A DNA stretch of 64,000 nt from CAYLNL01 sp964385175 (GCA_964385175.1 CAYLNL010000009.1:1-64000), one strand, 5' to 3'. Shown: positions 9,932 to 18,972, counted from the stretch's first letter. Program-made: numbers and translations. Notes: a model not told the origin generated them from the letters alone.

Positions 9932-10124
9932 CCCCATTTTTAGGCACTGGGAAAAACAACATTTGAAATAAACATTCACCAACACTCCATACATCGTTCC
10001 CGCAATATTTTTATGTATTTTTAGTATGTTTTCTCTCTTAAAACAATGTCTTGTGAGATAGGTGTAGAATTTCTATGGACGTTGAGCAATTAAAAAGCTG
10101 CTATTTTGAAAACGGCTTTGCATG

Positions 10125-11819
10125 TCACTGACTTTTTCTATTTTGTAGTTGCTTTGACGGTTTTTTTGGCTCCTTTTCCGTAGTATCTGTTTTCTGGTAT
10201 TCTGCCTCTTCCGTTTCAATAGTAAGCACATCATCAATTCCCCGTATTTTCGTTAGCTGAATGGCATTATCATCCCCATCAAAAATAGCTTCTTTAGAAC
10301 GTATCATCTCATCGCCATACCATACAAAATCCTTGAGTTTACGGGCGTTTTTGGGCAAATCTTTGTCTGGAAATACATCCCCGCTTACATCACTAAAAAA
10401 GGTAATGCTTTCAATTTCGTTGTCTGCTACGGTGAGTTGAATAGAGCCGCAAACGCTTTTATCAATCCCCACTAGTTCCTGTTTATCATTATATAAATAA
10501 TAGATTACCTCGCCGTTTTTTACGACATCTACGGTATGTAGTTTGTTATTTTGGAACAGGCCATATAAATTTTTTCCTTTCACCTGGTTAAACCCATCTC
10601 CTAACGTATCTTTTTCAATAATAAAAGCGTTTATAAGTACTTTGAGTGAATCTAACTGCTTTGTCTGGTTATTAGAAATCAGGTGAATACTATCGCCCGT
10701 CATTTGTTTTTCTCCCGACCACAAAATAGGCCGGCGAATAAGTTGTGTAAGCCCTGTTTTTTGGTCAGCATGAATAGAGTCGCACTTCCCGCTAAGATCC
10801 GATTTGTAAAATCTGGCATTGTGGAACGCCCTTACAATGCGTTCTTCGGGTTTCCCGGTAACCATGAGCGTATCGCCATGAATATAAAGAGAGTCTCGTT
10901 CCACCACATTTATAAAAACTGCTCGTTTGGTAATAAAAACTGAATCTTTCGCTTTAAAAACCTGGGCGTAGTGCCCTTTTACCACTGTGTTATTAAGGGT
11001 ATCAATAACTTTAATACGGTTAGTAGCGGCGGCAAATTGGGTTTTCTTCTCAAAATATAAACTATCGCCATAAATAATACGGTTGTTGTAGTCTATTCTC
11101 GATTTTTTTACAAAGTAACCTGTTTCTCTTGGGGTGTCATAAAACCCCCGTTCGCAATATACCTTATAATCTTTTCCAGTAATGGTAGAAGCGCCATACA
11201 TATATGCATGGCGGGTGGTGGTATAATAATCTAACTGGGCAGATTGTAGGATATATTCTGGATTTTTAAGGGTTACATCGCTCAAAAACTGGTATTTTTT
11301 AGGGGTGAGGTAGTAGCGTCCCTGTCGGCTGGTTAGCGTGTTTACACTATCTTTTATGGTGCCAGAGCTCTTATAGTAGGCTTCCTGTAACGCCCGGTCA
11401 AAATATAGTGTATCTGTAGTAAGCGTCATGCTGGCATTACGCAGGGTTACTTTGTCGCGCGCAAAAGCCAGTTTAGAATCTCCGTTATATTCCACATAGC
11501 CACTATTCATTTTTATACTATCTCCCTGCTGCATAAATACATTGCCTAATGCTCGGATGCGGTTTTCTTTCTGGTAATAAACGGCAATATCGCACCACAA
11601 ATCAATACCCTGGTGGGCAATTTGCACCTGCCTGTTAGCATCTTTGGTGAAAATAGAAGCCCCCGGGTAACGGGTTTCATTACGGGTATAGGTGCCTCCA
11701 TAAATAATATTTATTTTTTTATCTTCCTGGGAGCGAGCACTCCAAAAGTTTATGAGGCTGCTGAGGCAAATAATGGTTTTTATACAAGTTCTATAGTGTG
11801 AGGCAGAAGGGAAGTGCAT
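10125..11819 (-). CDS. OstA/LptA-like protein of LPS transport
   Basis: A large protein (564 residues from this start) built of repeated OstA-like beta segments, such as RALGNVFMQQGDSIKMNSG, VEYNGDSKLAFARDKVTL and IRAFHNARF-type turns. It begins with a signal-peptide-like stretch (TIICLSSLINFW) before SARSQED. OstA/LptA domains form the periplasmic beta-jelly-roll bridge that carries LPS to the outer membrane; Bacteroidota have these long versions. The frame stays open to an ATG at 11879, which would put 33 residues before the hydrophobic core, so the ATG at 11819 is preferred. The C-terminal tail is Lys/Glu-rich. lpxH for lipid A lies 6 kb away. Confidence 0.85.
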   Translation of the reverse strand: MHFPSASHYRTCIKTIICLSSLINFWSARSQEDKKINIIYGGTYTRNETRYPGASIFTKDANRQVQIAHQGIDLWCDIAVYYQKENRIRALGNVFMQQGDSIKMNSGYVEYNGDSKLAFARDKVTLRNASMTLTTDTLYFDRALQEAYYKSSGTIKDSVNTLTSRQGRYYLTPKKYQFLSDVTLKNPEYILQSAQLDYYTTTRHAYMYGASTITGKDYKVYCERGFYDTPRETGYFVKKSRIDYNNRIIYGDSLYFEKKTQFAAATNRIKVIDTLNNTVVKGHYAQVFKAKDSVFITKRAVFINVVERDSLYIHGDTLMVTGKPEERIVRAFHNARFYKSDLSGKCDSIHADQKTGLTQLIRRPILWSGEKQMTGDSIHLISNNQTKQLDSLKVLINAFIIEKDTLGDGFNQVKGKNLYGLFQNNKLHTVDVVKNGEVIYYLYNDKQELVGIDKSVCGSIQLTVADNEIESITFFSDVSGDVFPDKDLPKNARKLKDFVWYGDEMIRSKEAIFDGDDNAIQLTKIRGIDDVLTIETEEAEYQKTDTTEKEPKKPSKQLQNRKSQ

Positions 11820-11933
11820 ATTAACTGGAACGGGATTATGGCTTCCATCATATTTTTTATATGAGAAATTTTTCATCACACATATAAAAATTAAGATTGA
11901 TGGGGTTTACTCATTAAAAATAACTTCCTGTAT

Positions 11934-13073
11934 TTAGAGCGTTCCCCTCAATTCCTGTTCCCGTTCTATGGCTTCAAAAAGCGCTTTGAAATTTCCCTTA
12001 CCAAAAGATTTTGCGCCTTTTCGCTGAATAATTTCAAAAAACAAAGTAGGCCTGTCTAAAACGGGTTTGGTAAAAAGCTGGAGCAAGTAACCTTCCTCGT
12101 CGCGGTCAATTAAAATACCCAATTCTTTAAGCGGGGCAATATCTTCATCTATCTTGCCTACCCTATCTAATATCGTGTCATAATAGTTTTGAGGTACATA
12201 CAAAAACTCAACACCTCGCGCTTTCAGCTGGCGCACAGTTTCTATAATATTATGAGTGGCTACGGCTATGTGCTGCACGCCGGCACCGTTATAAAAATCT
12301 ATATATTCTTCTATCTGCGATTTTTTTCTGCCTTCTGCGGGTTCGTTAATGGGGAATTTTATCCTACCGTTACCATTACTCATTACCTTGCTCATCAGTG
12401 CTGTGTATTCGGTGGAAATATCCTTATCATCAAATGAAACTAACTGGGCGAAACCCATTACGTGCTCATAAAACTGGCACCATTGGTTCATTTCATTCCA
12501 ACCCACATTGCCCACCATGTGATCTACGTATTGCAACCCTACTTCTGTGGGGCGGTAAGATGGGTTCCAAGCCACAAAGCCGGGCATAAAGACCCCATTA
12601 TAGTTTTTGCGTTCCACGAAAATATGTACCGTTTCGCCATAAGTGTGGATGCCCGATAAGACTATTTCGCCTTCTTTATCGGTAAGGGTTTGAGGTTCAA
12701 AATAACTTTTAGCGCCTCGGCGGGTAGTTTCTTTATAACTCTGGGAGGCATCGTCCACCCAAAGCCCAATTACCTTTACCCCATCACCGTGCATTTCCAC
12801 ATGGCGGTTTACTTCGCCTCCTTTTTGGAGGGCAGAGGTTAGCACCAGGCGTATTTTTCCCTGTTGCAGCACATACGAAACCCGGTCTTTGCTGCCGGTC
12901 TCTAATCCTTTATAGGCAAGAGGCTGAAACCCCCATGCAGATTGGTAATAATGTGCCGCCTGCTTGGCATTGCCCACGTATAGTTCCACGTAGTCGGTTC
13001 CTAACAAGGGAAGGAAGTCGGCAGCTTCTTCCACTATTTTTTCCAATTGTAAAGAAGAGTTATCTGTTTTCAT
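11934..13073 (-). CDS. hppD: 4-hydroxyphenylpyruvate dioxygenase
   Basis: Non-heme Fe(II) enzyme that turns 4-hydroxyphenylpyruvate into homogentisate in tyrosine breakdown. 379 residues, a usual length. Two vicinal-oxygen-chelate domains: N-terminal LGTDYVELYVGNAKQAAHYY, and the catalytic C-terminal one with the three metal ligands in YVDHMVGNVG (His), GVQHIAVAT (His) and LFFEIIQRKG (Glu). The final GKGNFKALFEAIEREQ is the family's C-terminal helix that closes the active site. The next steps (homogentisate dioxygenase, fumarylacetoacetase) are not in the window. It is divergent from the marR gene with 248 bp between them. Confidence 0.96.
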   Translation of the reverse strand: MKTDNSSLQLEKIVEEAADFLPLLGTDYVELYVGNAKQAAHYYQSAWGFQPLAYKGLETGSKDRVSYVLQQGKIRLVLTSALQKGGEVNRHVEMHGDGVKVIGLWVDDASQSYKETTRRGAKSYFEPQTLTDKEGEIVLSGIHTYGETVHIFVERKNYNGVFMPGFVAWNPSYRPTEVGLQYVDHMVGNVGWNEMNQWCQFYEHVMGFAQLVSFDDKDISTEYTALMSKVMSNGNGRIKFPINEPAEGRKKSQIEEYIDFYNGAGVQHIAVATHNIIETVRQLKARGVEFLYVPQNYYDTILDRVGKIDEDIAPLKELGILIDRDEEGYLLQLFTKPVLDRPTLFFEIIQRKGAKSFGKGNFKALFEAIEREQELRGTL

Positions 13074-13282
13074 GGTTGCTTTTTTAAAGATGAAATGCGA
13101 GGCTGGCTATTCATACTATTTTCTAATACTATCTTAATTTTGGTTAAAACACTATTCAATAGTTTAATTTTTCAAGTTACTGAAAACCTAGTTTGTATTG
13201 CAAAGTTAGAAGATTTTATTGAGATGGTATGGATTGAGCACAGGCGGGTTGATTTTTCAATTAAAAAATATTTTTTAATTGT

Positions 13283-13313
13283 TTGTACATACAACTATTT
13301 TATATTATTTTTG
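13283..13313 (+). promoter_or_regulatory. marR promoter with overlapping inverted repeat
   Basis: TTG (13283-13285), a 20-bp spacer and TATTTTTG (13306-13313) match the Bacteroidota consensus. An inverted repeat TTGTA-CA-TACAA (13283-13294) covers the -33 element, a plausible autoregulatory operator for the MarR protein. The predicted start (about 13318) is only a few bases before the ATG at 13322, so the mRNA may be nearly leaderless. The rest of the hppD-marR gap shows nothing firm. Confidence 0.55.
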
Positions 13314-13321
13314 CCTCCAAA

Positions 13322-13753
13322 ATGAAAGACGGTCTCAATCCATATTGCGCTTGCTTGTTTTATTCGGCTAATGCGCTGGCACGGGCGATTACTAAAATGG
13401 CCGAAGAGGCATTTGCTGTTACTGGTTTAGCACCTTCGTATGCCTTTTTGCTGATGACAGTGAATATGCGCCCAGGTATTCAACCCAAGGAACTGAGTTC
13501 TTTTATGCAGTTGGCGCCTTCTACCGTAACCCGCTTGTTAGAGAAGATGGAATATCGCAAGTTAGTGAAACGAGAACCTGTTGGTAAAGCCATTGCAGTT
13601 TATTCTACACCAGAAGGGATGGCGCTCCAGGATGCGTTGATAACTGCGTGGAATAACCTGTACCAGCGCTACGCAGGTTTGCTGGGCGAGGCTCCTGCGC
13701 GCGCGCTCACAACGCAGGCGTATGAGGCGTATGAAAAATTACAGGCAGGGTAG
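13322..13753 (+). CDS. MarR-family transcriptional regulator
   Basis: 143 residues forming a winged helix: the recognition region reads LSSFMQLAPSTVTRLLEKMEYRKLVKREP followed by the wing, as in MarR proteins. Members bind inverted repeats and are released by small ligands or oxidation. There are two Cys near the N-terminus (YCACLF), so thiol sensing is possible but not shown. The ATG at 13322 is chosen over a TTG at 13283 that lies in the promoter. It is 49 bp from the reductase gene, probably its target. Confidence 0.88.
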   Translation: MKDGLNPYCACLFYSANALARAITKMAEEAFAVTGLAPSYAFLLMTVNMRPGIQPKELSSFMQLAPSTVTRLLEKMEYRKLVKREPVGKAIAVYSTPEGMALQDALITAWNNLYQRYAGLLGEAPARALTTQAYEAYEKLQAG

Positions 13754-13802
13754 TTTCCTTTATGGTAAGTAAATAAGTAACCTAATAAAAATCAATATAA
13801 GT

Positions 13803-14447
13803 ATGAAAAGAATAGGAATCATAGGCTCCGGAGTTGTGGGGCAAACCCTGGCTAAGGGATTTTTGAAACATGGCTATGAGGTGATGATAGGCACCCGAAA
13901 TACAGCTCAATCAGCGGAATGGGATTTCCCTGAACGAGATGCTTTGCGTGTGGGTAGTTTTTCGGAAGCCGCTGCTTTTGGAAACACTATTGTTTTGGCT
14001 GTAAAAGGAAAAGTAGCGAAAGAGGCGTTAACTCTTGCAGGGGCAGACAATTTGAAGGGAAAAACCATCCTGGATGCTACTAATCCTATAGATGATGCGG
14101 CGCCAGAAAATGGGGTATTGCGCTTTTTTACCACCATTAACCATTCGTTGATGGAGACCTTGCAGGAGGCTTTTCCGCAAGCTCATTTTGTGAAGGCGTT
14201 CAACAGTATTGGCAGCCCTTTTATGGTGAATCCATCTTTTGAAAGTGTACCTACCATGTTTATTTGCGGAAATAATGAATTGGCTAAAAAAGAGGCGGGC
14301 GATATTGTTCGCTTGTTTGGCTTTGAGGTAGAGGATATGGGTATGGTGGAAGCTGCCCGGGCTATAGAACCGCTTTGTATATTGTGGTGTATCCCTGGTT
14401 TCCGCGAAAACCGGTGGATGCATGCGTTTAAATTGCTGAAAAAATAA
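13803..14447 (+). CDS. NAD(P)-binding oxidoreductase of the F420-dependent NADP reductase-like family
   Basis: 214 residues. The N-terminal Rossmann fold has MKRIGIIGSGVVGQTLAKGF and the NADP-type basic residue in IGTRNT. The region ILDATNPIDD and VKAFNSIGSPFM matches the F420_oxidored family (also called NADPH-dependent F420 reductase-like). Most bacterial members do not use F420; the true substrate is unknown. It follows marR by 49 bp on the same strand, so the pair looks like a small stress- or ligand-controlled operon. Confidence 0.85.
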   Translation: MKRIGIIGSGVVGQTLAKGFLKHGYEVMIGTRNTAQSAEWDFPERDALRVGSFSEAAAFGNTIVLAVKGKVAKEALTLAGADNLKGKTILDATNPIDDAAPENGVLRFFTTINHSLMETLQEAFPQAHFVKAFNSIGSPFMVNPSFESVPTMFICGNNELAKKEAGDIVRLFGFEVEDMGMVEAARAIEPLCILWCIPGFRENRWMHAFKLLKK

Positions 14448-14476
14448 AGTGTAGCCTTGTTTAGAACTAATTTATT

Positions 14477-14505
14477 AAGCCTGCCGGTTTTTAATCGGTG
14501 GGCTT
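14477..14505. terminator. Hairpin between convergent genes
   Basis: AAGCCTGCCG and CGGTGGGCTT can pair over 10 bp with two G-T wobbles and a 9-nt loop. It lies between the ends of the reductase gene (+) and the TPR gene (-). There is no clear T-run on either side, so it is a weak bidirectional terminator candidate. Confidence 0.4.
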
Positions 14506-14583
14506 AAAAATTGGAAGTTTTTAATTGAGCACTCTTTGTTTTTAGATTACCTGTTACTCCATTATTGTTCTCTTCTCTCTTCT

Positions 14584-16422
14584 CTATCGTATAGCATCGC
14601 CGCGTAATTTTCGGTAATTATCGCGGGCAGCTACGAAATATACACTATCAGCATGGTCGAAGATAATTTTTTCGTAATATATTTTTGCTTTTTCAGGCTG
14701 GTTGAGTTGTTTTTTATAGAGTTCTGCCAAGGCATATAGGGCATCGTCTGCAAGTACATCAAAAGGATAAAATTCTATGATTTTCAAATAGTTATGCTCT
14801 GCTTTTTCCCATCTTCCCTGTTCCTGGAATAACCGGGCTTGCTGGAAAAGAGCATCATCTTCAATGACTTCTCCCTTGTGTTGAGAAAGAAGATTCTCAA
14901 GAAGAGCTATGGCTTCTTCTTTTTTGTTTTGATAGGCTAACAGGCGGGCCCTGGCATACTGTTTCAGGGTAGTTTGTGTAGAGTCGGAAGCGAGGTTGTC
15001 TGAAATAAGAAGTTTTAACTGGAGAGCATCGTTGGCAATGAGCTGGGAAGTAGAAGATTTTAGCACGTTGAGTTGAGATTCTGCCCAGGCAAAATCGCCT
15101 TTATAAAAACTGGTTTCGGCTATTTTGAAACTGGCTGTTTGCGCCAGCGGGTCATTTTTAAGGCTTTTTTGAATTTGGGTGTAATAGATGAGGGCTTGAT
15201 TAAAGTGTTCTTCAAATACCAATATATCTGCCAGCATCATCTTGGTTTGGGCTTCCTGGGTTGGGCTTAGCGACAGGGTAAGAGCAGCTTTGAGCAGTTT
15301 CACAGCTTCTGCGCTTTCATTTCTCTTAAATGCTAAGAACCGGCTATAGGTTATTTGGAGGTCAAGGGTTTGCACTGTATATCCATACGTGTTGAGCAAC
15401 GAGGTAAATTCTTTGTTGATAATGGATAATTCGCTTTCTCCGGTTTCTTCTATTTTCATTTCCAGCAGGTAGCGTTCTGCTTCTAACTTTAATGAAAGCA
15501 TTTCTGGGTCTTCGGTAAGCCGATTTTGGGCAAGGGTAGTAGCTATGAAACTAAAAATTTCACGGGCGGCTTCTGTATCATCCTCCTGGCGAGCCATTAC
15601 CCCTACCTGGAGAATTTTTTCAAGGGAGGTAGTTGCATCCCATTCAGAAGAGGTGCGTTTATAGATAGCTTTTTCCTGGATAAAGGCGTTTTTATATTGT
15701 TTTTGCTGGATAAATAACCAACTCAAAAGGTCGTTCCATACCAGGTTAGTGCCGGTTTGAGCCCGTTTTAGAAGTGCTTTTTTGAGAAGTAGATTTCCGG
15801 AGTCTTCAGGGTCTTCAGAGATAAAATCGCCCAACCGGCGTTTTATCAACTCGGCGCCATCCTGCCGTTTTTCCAGCAGGCTTAGATACGTATCATACAT
15901 TCTTTCTATATCGCCCATTTCTCCATATACAGAAGCGAGTCCGTTATAGAGATTAAAGGCATGGTCACCATCAGCGGCCATTCCTTTTTTAAAAGCATCA
16001 ACCGCATATTCCAGCAATGCTTTTTTTCGGAACGCATCGCCGGCCATGAAAGCAATACCCGGATTTTGGGTAATATTTTCAATAGCTTTTTGATAATAAT
16101 TTTCTGCCTGGCTTTTTTTCTGTTGCAGGGAATAGTTGTAGCCTATTTCTATATATAAGATGGGGGTTTGATAGGGATTGTTGGTATTACTTTTGGACAG
16201 GAGTATGCGTTCTGCATCTTGGTAGCGTTCTAATTGCTGATAACAGGTAACAAGGTTTTGCAGATAATCGGTTCGCTGGGGATAGGTTTGGTATAGTTGT
16301 TCATAATATAAAACTGCCTTGTCAAAAAGACCCTCTTCAAAATATTGTTTCGCCAGGGCATCGTTTTGGGCTATCGCCTGGCTTCCTATTATAATGGTAA
16401 TAAAAAAAAGATAACGTCTCAT
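14584..16422 (-). CDS. Exported tetratricopeptide-repeat protein
   Basis: 612 residues with an N-terminal signal peptide (RRYLFFITIIIGSQAIAQ, cleavage after the last AQ likely) and TPR units along its length, densest at 20-230 and 360-600 (for example YYEQLYQTYPQR, ALIYYTQIQKSLKND, AEHNYLKIIEFYP). The C-terminal part resembles YbgF/BamD-like TPRs. Likely a periplasmic scaffold; no enzyme domain is seen. It is separated from fic by 48 bp but a cost-free operon is not certain, since fic has its own promoter array upstream. Confidence 0.8.
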   Translation of the reverse strand: MRRYLFFITIIIGSQAIAQNDALAKQYFEEGLFDKAVLYYEQLYQTYPQRTDYLQNLVTCYQQLERYQDAERILLSKSNTNNPYQTPILYIEIGYNYSLQQKKSQAENYYQKAIENITQNPGIAFMAGDAFRKKALLEYAVDAFKKGMAADGDHAFNLYNGLASVYGEMGDIERMYDTYLSLLEKRQDGAELIKRRLGDFISEDPEDSGNLLLKKALLKRAQTGTNLVWNDLLSWLFIQQKQYKNAFIQEKAIYKRTSSEWDATTSLEKILQVGVMARQEDDTEAAREIFSFIATTLAQNRLTEDPEMLSLKLEAERYLLEMKIEETGESELSIINKEFTSLLNTYGYTVQTLDLQITYSRFLAFKRNESAEAVKLLKAALTLSLSPTQEAQTKMMLADILVFEEHFNQALIYYTQIQKSLKNDPLAQTASFKIAETSFYKGDFAWAESQLNVLKSSTSQLIANDALQLKLLISDNLASDSTQTTLKQYARARLLAYQNKKEEAIALLENLLSQHKGEVIEDDALFQQARLFQEQGRWEKAEHNYLKIIEFYPFDVLADDALYALAELYKKQLNQPEKAKIYYEKIIFDHADSVYFVAARDNYRKLRGDAIR

Positions 16423-16470
16423 GCTTTTCTTTTTTCAAAGATACAAAAGCCAGGGTTAGTGTTGCGAAGA

Positions 16471-17553
16471 TTAGCTTTTTAGTAATTCCATTAACCTGAC
16501 ATTCAAATAAAGTTTTTCTTTTCCTACCATGAGGCTTTTTAAAAACCCGGCGTCTTCAAGGTTTTTTAGGTAATTCCCTACTGTTTTAAGATTTCCCAAC
16601 CCGGCGTTTTCAAGTAGCGACCTTTTGGTGTAAGGAAGCTGAAATAATCTTTCTACGAGGTCTTTTGAATAAATTTTTGGCAGCTGTCGCTGAATTTCTT
16701 TTCCCATTTGAGTCATTAGAATTTCAATTTTCTCAATTCGGTCTCTCGCGCTTTGGGCAGTTACCTCTACCATGTCTAACATATACCATATCCAATTTTC
16801 CCATTGGTTTTTCTCGGTAACATTTCTCAGGTTCACATAATATTCTCTTTTGTTCTTTAAAATGTAGCTGCTCAAATAGAGCGCAGGCATATTTATGAGG
16901 CCGGAAAGTTTTAGCTGTAAGAGTAAGATAATCCTGCCCGTTCTGCCATTCCCGTCAAAAAAGGGATGAATCGCTTCAAATTGATAGTGCATCAATGCCA
17001 TTTTTACAAGAGGGTCAATATCATCTTCAATATTTATAAATTCTTCTAAGGCTTTTAGCTTTTTCCTAATAGTATCTTCTCCTTCTGGCGGGGTGTATAT
17101 AATTTGTCCTGTAGCAGGGTTTTTTAATTGAGTTCCCGGCACATTCCGAATACCCGATTGGTTTTCTTTAATAATTTGCATAATTGCAATGAACAGGTTT
17201 GTGGTGAGAAGAGGTTTCTTTTTAATTTGTTCAAATCCAAACCAAAGTGCATCTTTATAATGAATAACTTCTTTTAGAGCGTTGTCTTCAACTTTTTTTT
17301 CTACTACCGATGTTTGAAAAAGCTCGTCTTGGGTGGTTACAATATTTTCTATGGCAGAACTTGCCTGGGCTTCCTGAAGGTTAATAGTGTCAATAAATAA
17401 CAAAGGATTGGGCAGGTTGGTTATGGCGCCTTTTAGTTCTGAGAGGGCTCTGCTGGCGGTGATTATTTTTTTGAACATCTTTTTCCCTTCCAGGTTCACC
17501 TTGGGAGGTAAATCGGGGAGGTTATTATATGGTTTTAAAGGGCTATATTTCAT
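16471..17553 (-). CDS. Fic-family protein, class II (adenylyltransferase)
   Basis: 360 residues in three parts: Fic_N domain (about 1-100), Fic core (110-250) and a C-terminal winged helix (300-360, YTKRSLLENAGLGNLKTVGN). The catalytic motif is canonical: HPFFDGNGRTGR. The self-inhibiting motif [S/T]xxxE[G/N] is present near residue 66 (SSAIEN), so activity is autoinhibited and no separate antitoxin is expected. Fic enzymes transfer AMP to Ser/Thr/Tyr of target proteins; the target here is unknown. Upstream lie three 70-bp terminator-promoter repeats. The winged helix may let the protein bind its own control region. Confidence 0.93.
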   Translation of the reverse strand: MKYSPLKPYNNLPDLPPKVNLEGKKMFKKIITASRALSELKGAITNLPNPLLFIDTINLQEAQASSAIENIVTTQDELFQTSVVEKKVEDNALKEVIHYKDALWFGFEQIKKKPLLTTNLFIAIMQIIKENQSGIRNVPGTQLKNPATGQIIYTPPEGEDTIRKKLKALEEFINIEDDIDPLVKMALMHYQFEAIHPFFDGNGRTGRIILLLQLKLSGLINMPALYLSSYILKNKREYYVNLRNVTEKNQWENWIWYMLDMVEVTAQSARDRIEKIEILMTQMGKEIQRQLPKIYSKDLVERLFQLPYTKRSLLENAGLGNLKTVGNYLKNLEDAGFLKSLMVGKEKLYLNVRLMELLKS

Positions 17554-17600
17554 TTTTTACAGTGTATAAAGAGAGTGTTGTTTGCTTTCGTTTCAAGCAT

Positions 17601-17800
17601 GAGGGCAAAAATACTAAAAAAACGCCCTCGTTCAAAACTCAAGGGCGTTGTTTACCCTCGTTCTGATTACGAGGGCAAAAATACTAAAAAAACGCCCTCG
17701 TTCAAAACTCAAGGGCGTTGTTTACCCTCGTTCTGATTACGAGGGCAAAAATACTAAAAAAACGCCCTCGTTTAAAACTCAAGGGTGTTGTTTATCCATG
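17601..17800 (-). repeat. Three tandem 70-bp units, each a terminator followed by a promoter, upstream of fic
   Basis: Units 17601-17670, 17671-17740 and 17741-17800 (last one partial and diverged); the first two are identical. On the minus strand each unit has a hairpin AACGCCCT-N13-AGGGCGTT followed by seven Ts (intrinsic terminator), and TTG-N19-TATTTTTG (Bacteroidota promoter) in which the TTG sits in the hairpin loop. In the unit nearest lpxH the TTG is TTA and the stem has one mismatch. The unit nearest fic would start RNA about 45 bp before its ATG. Confidence 0.8.
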
Positions 17801-17813
17801 TTTAAAAATTATT

Positions 17814-18572
17814 TTAATATCGCTCCAATGCTAATGTTTCTCCGTTAAAGACGGCATAGGTATAATGGGAAATCCAGTCACCGGTGTTGAGGTAGATAGC
17901 TTTTTCGCTGAGTTGTATTTTCAATGGGAGGTGCCGATGCCCGAAAATAAAATAATCATAAGATTTTTCTGATAGTTTTCGTTTGCAATACTGCACCAGC
18001 CATTCCTTGTCTTCACCTAAAAAGTTAATATCTTCACTGCCAGAGATGAGTTTGTTTTTCAGGGATAAGTAATGTGCCAATCGCACACCCCAATCTGGAT
18101 GCAGCCAACGGAACAACCATTTTGCTATTGGATTGGTAAACACTTTTTTCATCCGTTTATACCCCTTATCGCCGGGGCCTAAACCATCTCCATGACCTAC
18201 CAGAAACGTTTTATTATTAAAGGTAAATTCCAGGGGATGGTGATACACTGGAATACCGAGCTCTTCTTCAAAATACCCGCTCATCCAAAGGTCATGATTT
18301 CCCACAAAATAGTGAATAGGAATTTGGGAATCGGCAATTTCGGCAAGTTTACCGAGTGTACGCGTGAACCCCTTGGGAACTACCGTTTTGTATTCAAACC
18401 AAAAATCGAATAAGTCCCCGATTATAAAAATGGCGGCGGCATCTGCTCGTATTTCTTCTAACCACTTCACGAACAGGCGCTCGCGCAGAAGACTTTCTTT
18501 CTGGTTAGGCGCTCCCAGGTGGTGATCTGATATGAAATATATTTTTTTACCTTCGGGAAGAATCATGGGCAA
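17814..18572 (-). CDS. lpxH: UDP-2,3-diacylglucosamine pyrophosphatase (calcineurin-like phosphoesterase)
   Basis: Removes UMP from UDP-diacylglucosamine to give lipid X in lipid A synthesis, at the inner membrane face. 252 residues with the metallophosphoesterase set: YFISDHHLGAP (D-x-H, with DHH), IIGDLFDFWFEY (GDxxD), VGNHDLWM (GNHD), VGHGDGLGPGD and FGHRHLP (GHxH). The FDFWFEY and HGDGLG stretches match LpxH rather than general phosphoesterases. It lies downstream of the L27 gene but behind a strong terminator, so it probably uses its own promoter. A second start, two codons later, is possible. Confidence 0.88.
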   Translation of the reverse strand: MPMILPEGKKIYFISDHHLGAPNQKESLLRERLFVKWLEEIRADAAAIFIIGDLFDFWFEYKTVVPKGFTRTLGKLAEIADSQIPIHYFVGNHDLWMSGYFEEELGIPVYHHPLEFTFNNKTFLVGHGDGLGPGDKGYKRMKKVFTNPIAKWLFRWLHPDWGVRLAHYLSLKNKLISGSEDINFLGEDKEWLVQYCKRKLSEKSYDYFIFGHRHLPLKIQLSEKAIYLNTGDWISHYTYAVFNGETLALERY

Positions 18573-18619
18573 CAGAAATAGTGTAAGTGCAAAAATAACA
18601 TAATAGGCTCATTTCTTTA

Positions 18620-18666
18620 AACTAAAAACCTCATCGCTACACTCTTAAAATTGCAGCGATGAGGTT
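18620..18666 (-). terminator. Intrinsic terminator of the rplU-rpmA operon
   Basis: On the minus strand a perfect 12-bp stem AACCTCATCGCT/AGCGATGAGGTT (18627-18666) with a 16-nt loop is followed by a T-rich tail (TTTTTAGTTT). It lies 25 bp after the L27 stop and before lpxH. Confidence 0.85.
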
Positions 18667-18690
18667 AAAATAATAGTATAGATAAGGGAG

Positions 18691-18951
18691 CTATGCCTCA
18701 AACGGCATTATAGAAACGTATGATTGGTCGTTGGCTTTTCTGGTGAATGTTACTAGGCCATCTATCCTGGCATGCAAGGTATGGTCTTTTCCCATATATA
18801 CATTTTCTCCCGGGTGGTGTTTAGTGCCACGTTGCCTAACAATAATATTGCCTGCTTTGGCGACCTGTCCGCCAAAAATCTTAACGCCTAATCGTTTTGA
18901 GTGCGATTCTCTGCCATTTTTAGAACTACCTACGCCTTTCTTATGAGCCAT
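18691..18951 (-). CDS. rpmA: 50S ribosomal protein L27
   Basis: 86 residues: MAHKKGVGSSKNGRESHSKR, then GQVAKAGNIIVRQRGTKHHPG and VYMGKDHTLHARIDG, all diagnostic of bL27. It has the plain MAHKKG start, without the cleavable N-terminal extension of Firmicutes. It follows rplU by 21 bp in the classical L21-L27 operon and is closed by the 18620-18666 terminator. Confidence 0.98.
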   Translation of the reverse strand: MAHKKGVGSSKNGRESHSKRLGVKIFGGQVAKAGNIIVRQRGTKHHPGENVYMGKDHTLHARIDGLVTFTRKANDQSYVSIMPFEA

Positions 18952-18972
18952 TTTATAAAGATTTTATATGAG

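Noticed and set aside
16471..17553. Fic protein as the toxin of a two-gene toxin-antitoxin module
   Set aside because: The inhibitory helix motif SSAIEN lies in the protein itself (class II Fic) and no small antitoxin gene adjoins it.
17601..17800. The 70-bp repeats as a CRISPR array or as a coding region
   Set aside because: There are no variable spacers; whole units repeat with hairpin, terminator and promoter marks. The plus-strand open frame across them is only a consequence of the repeat.
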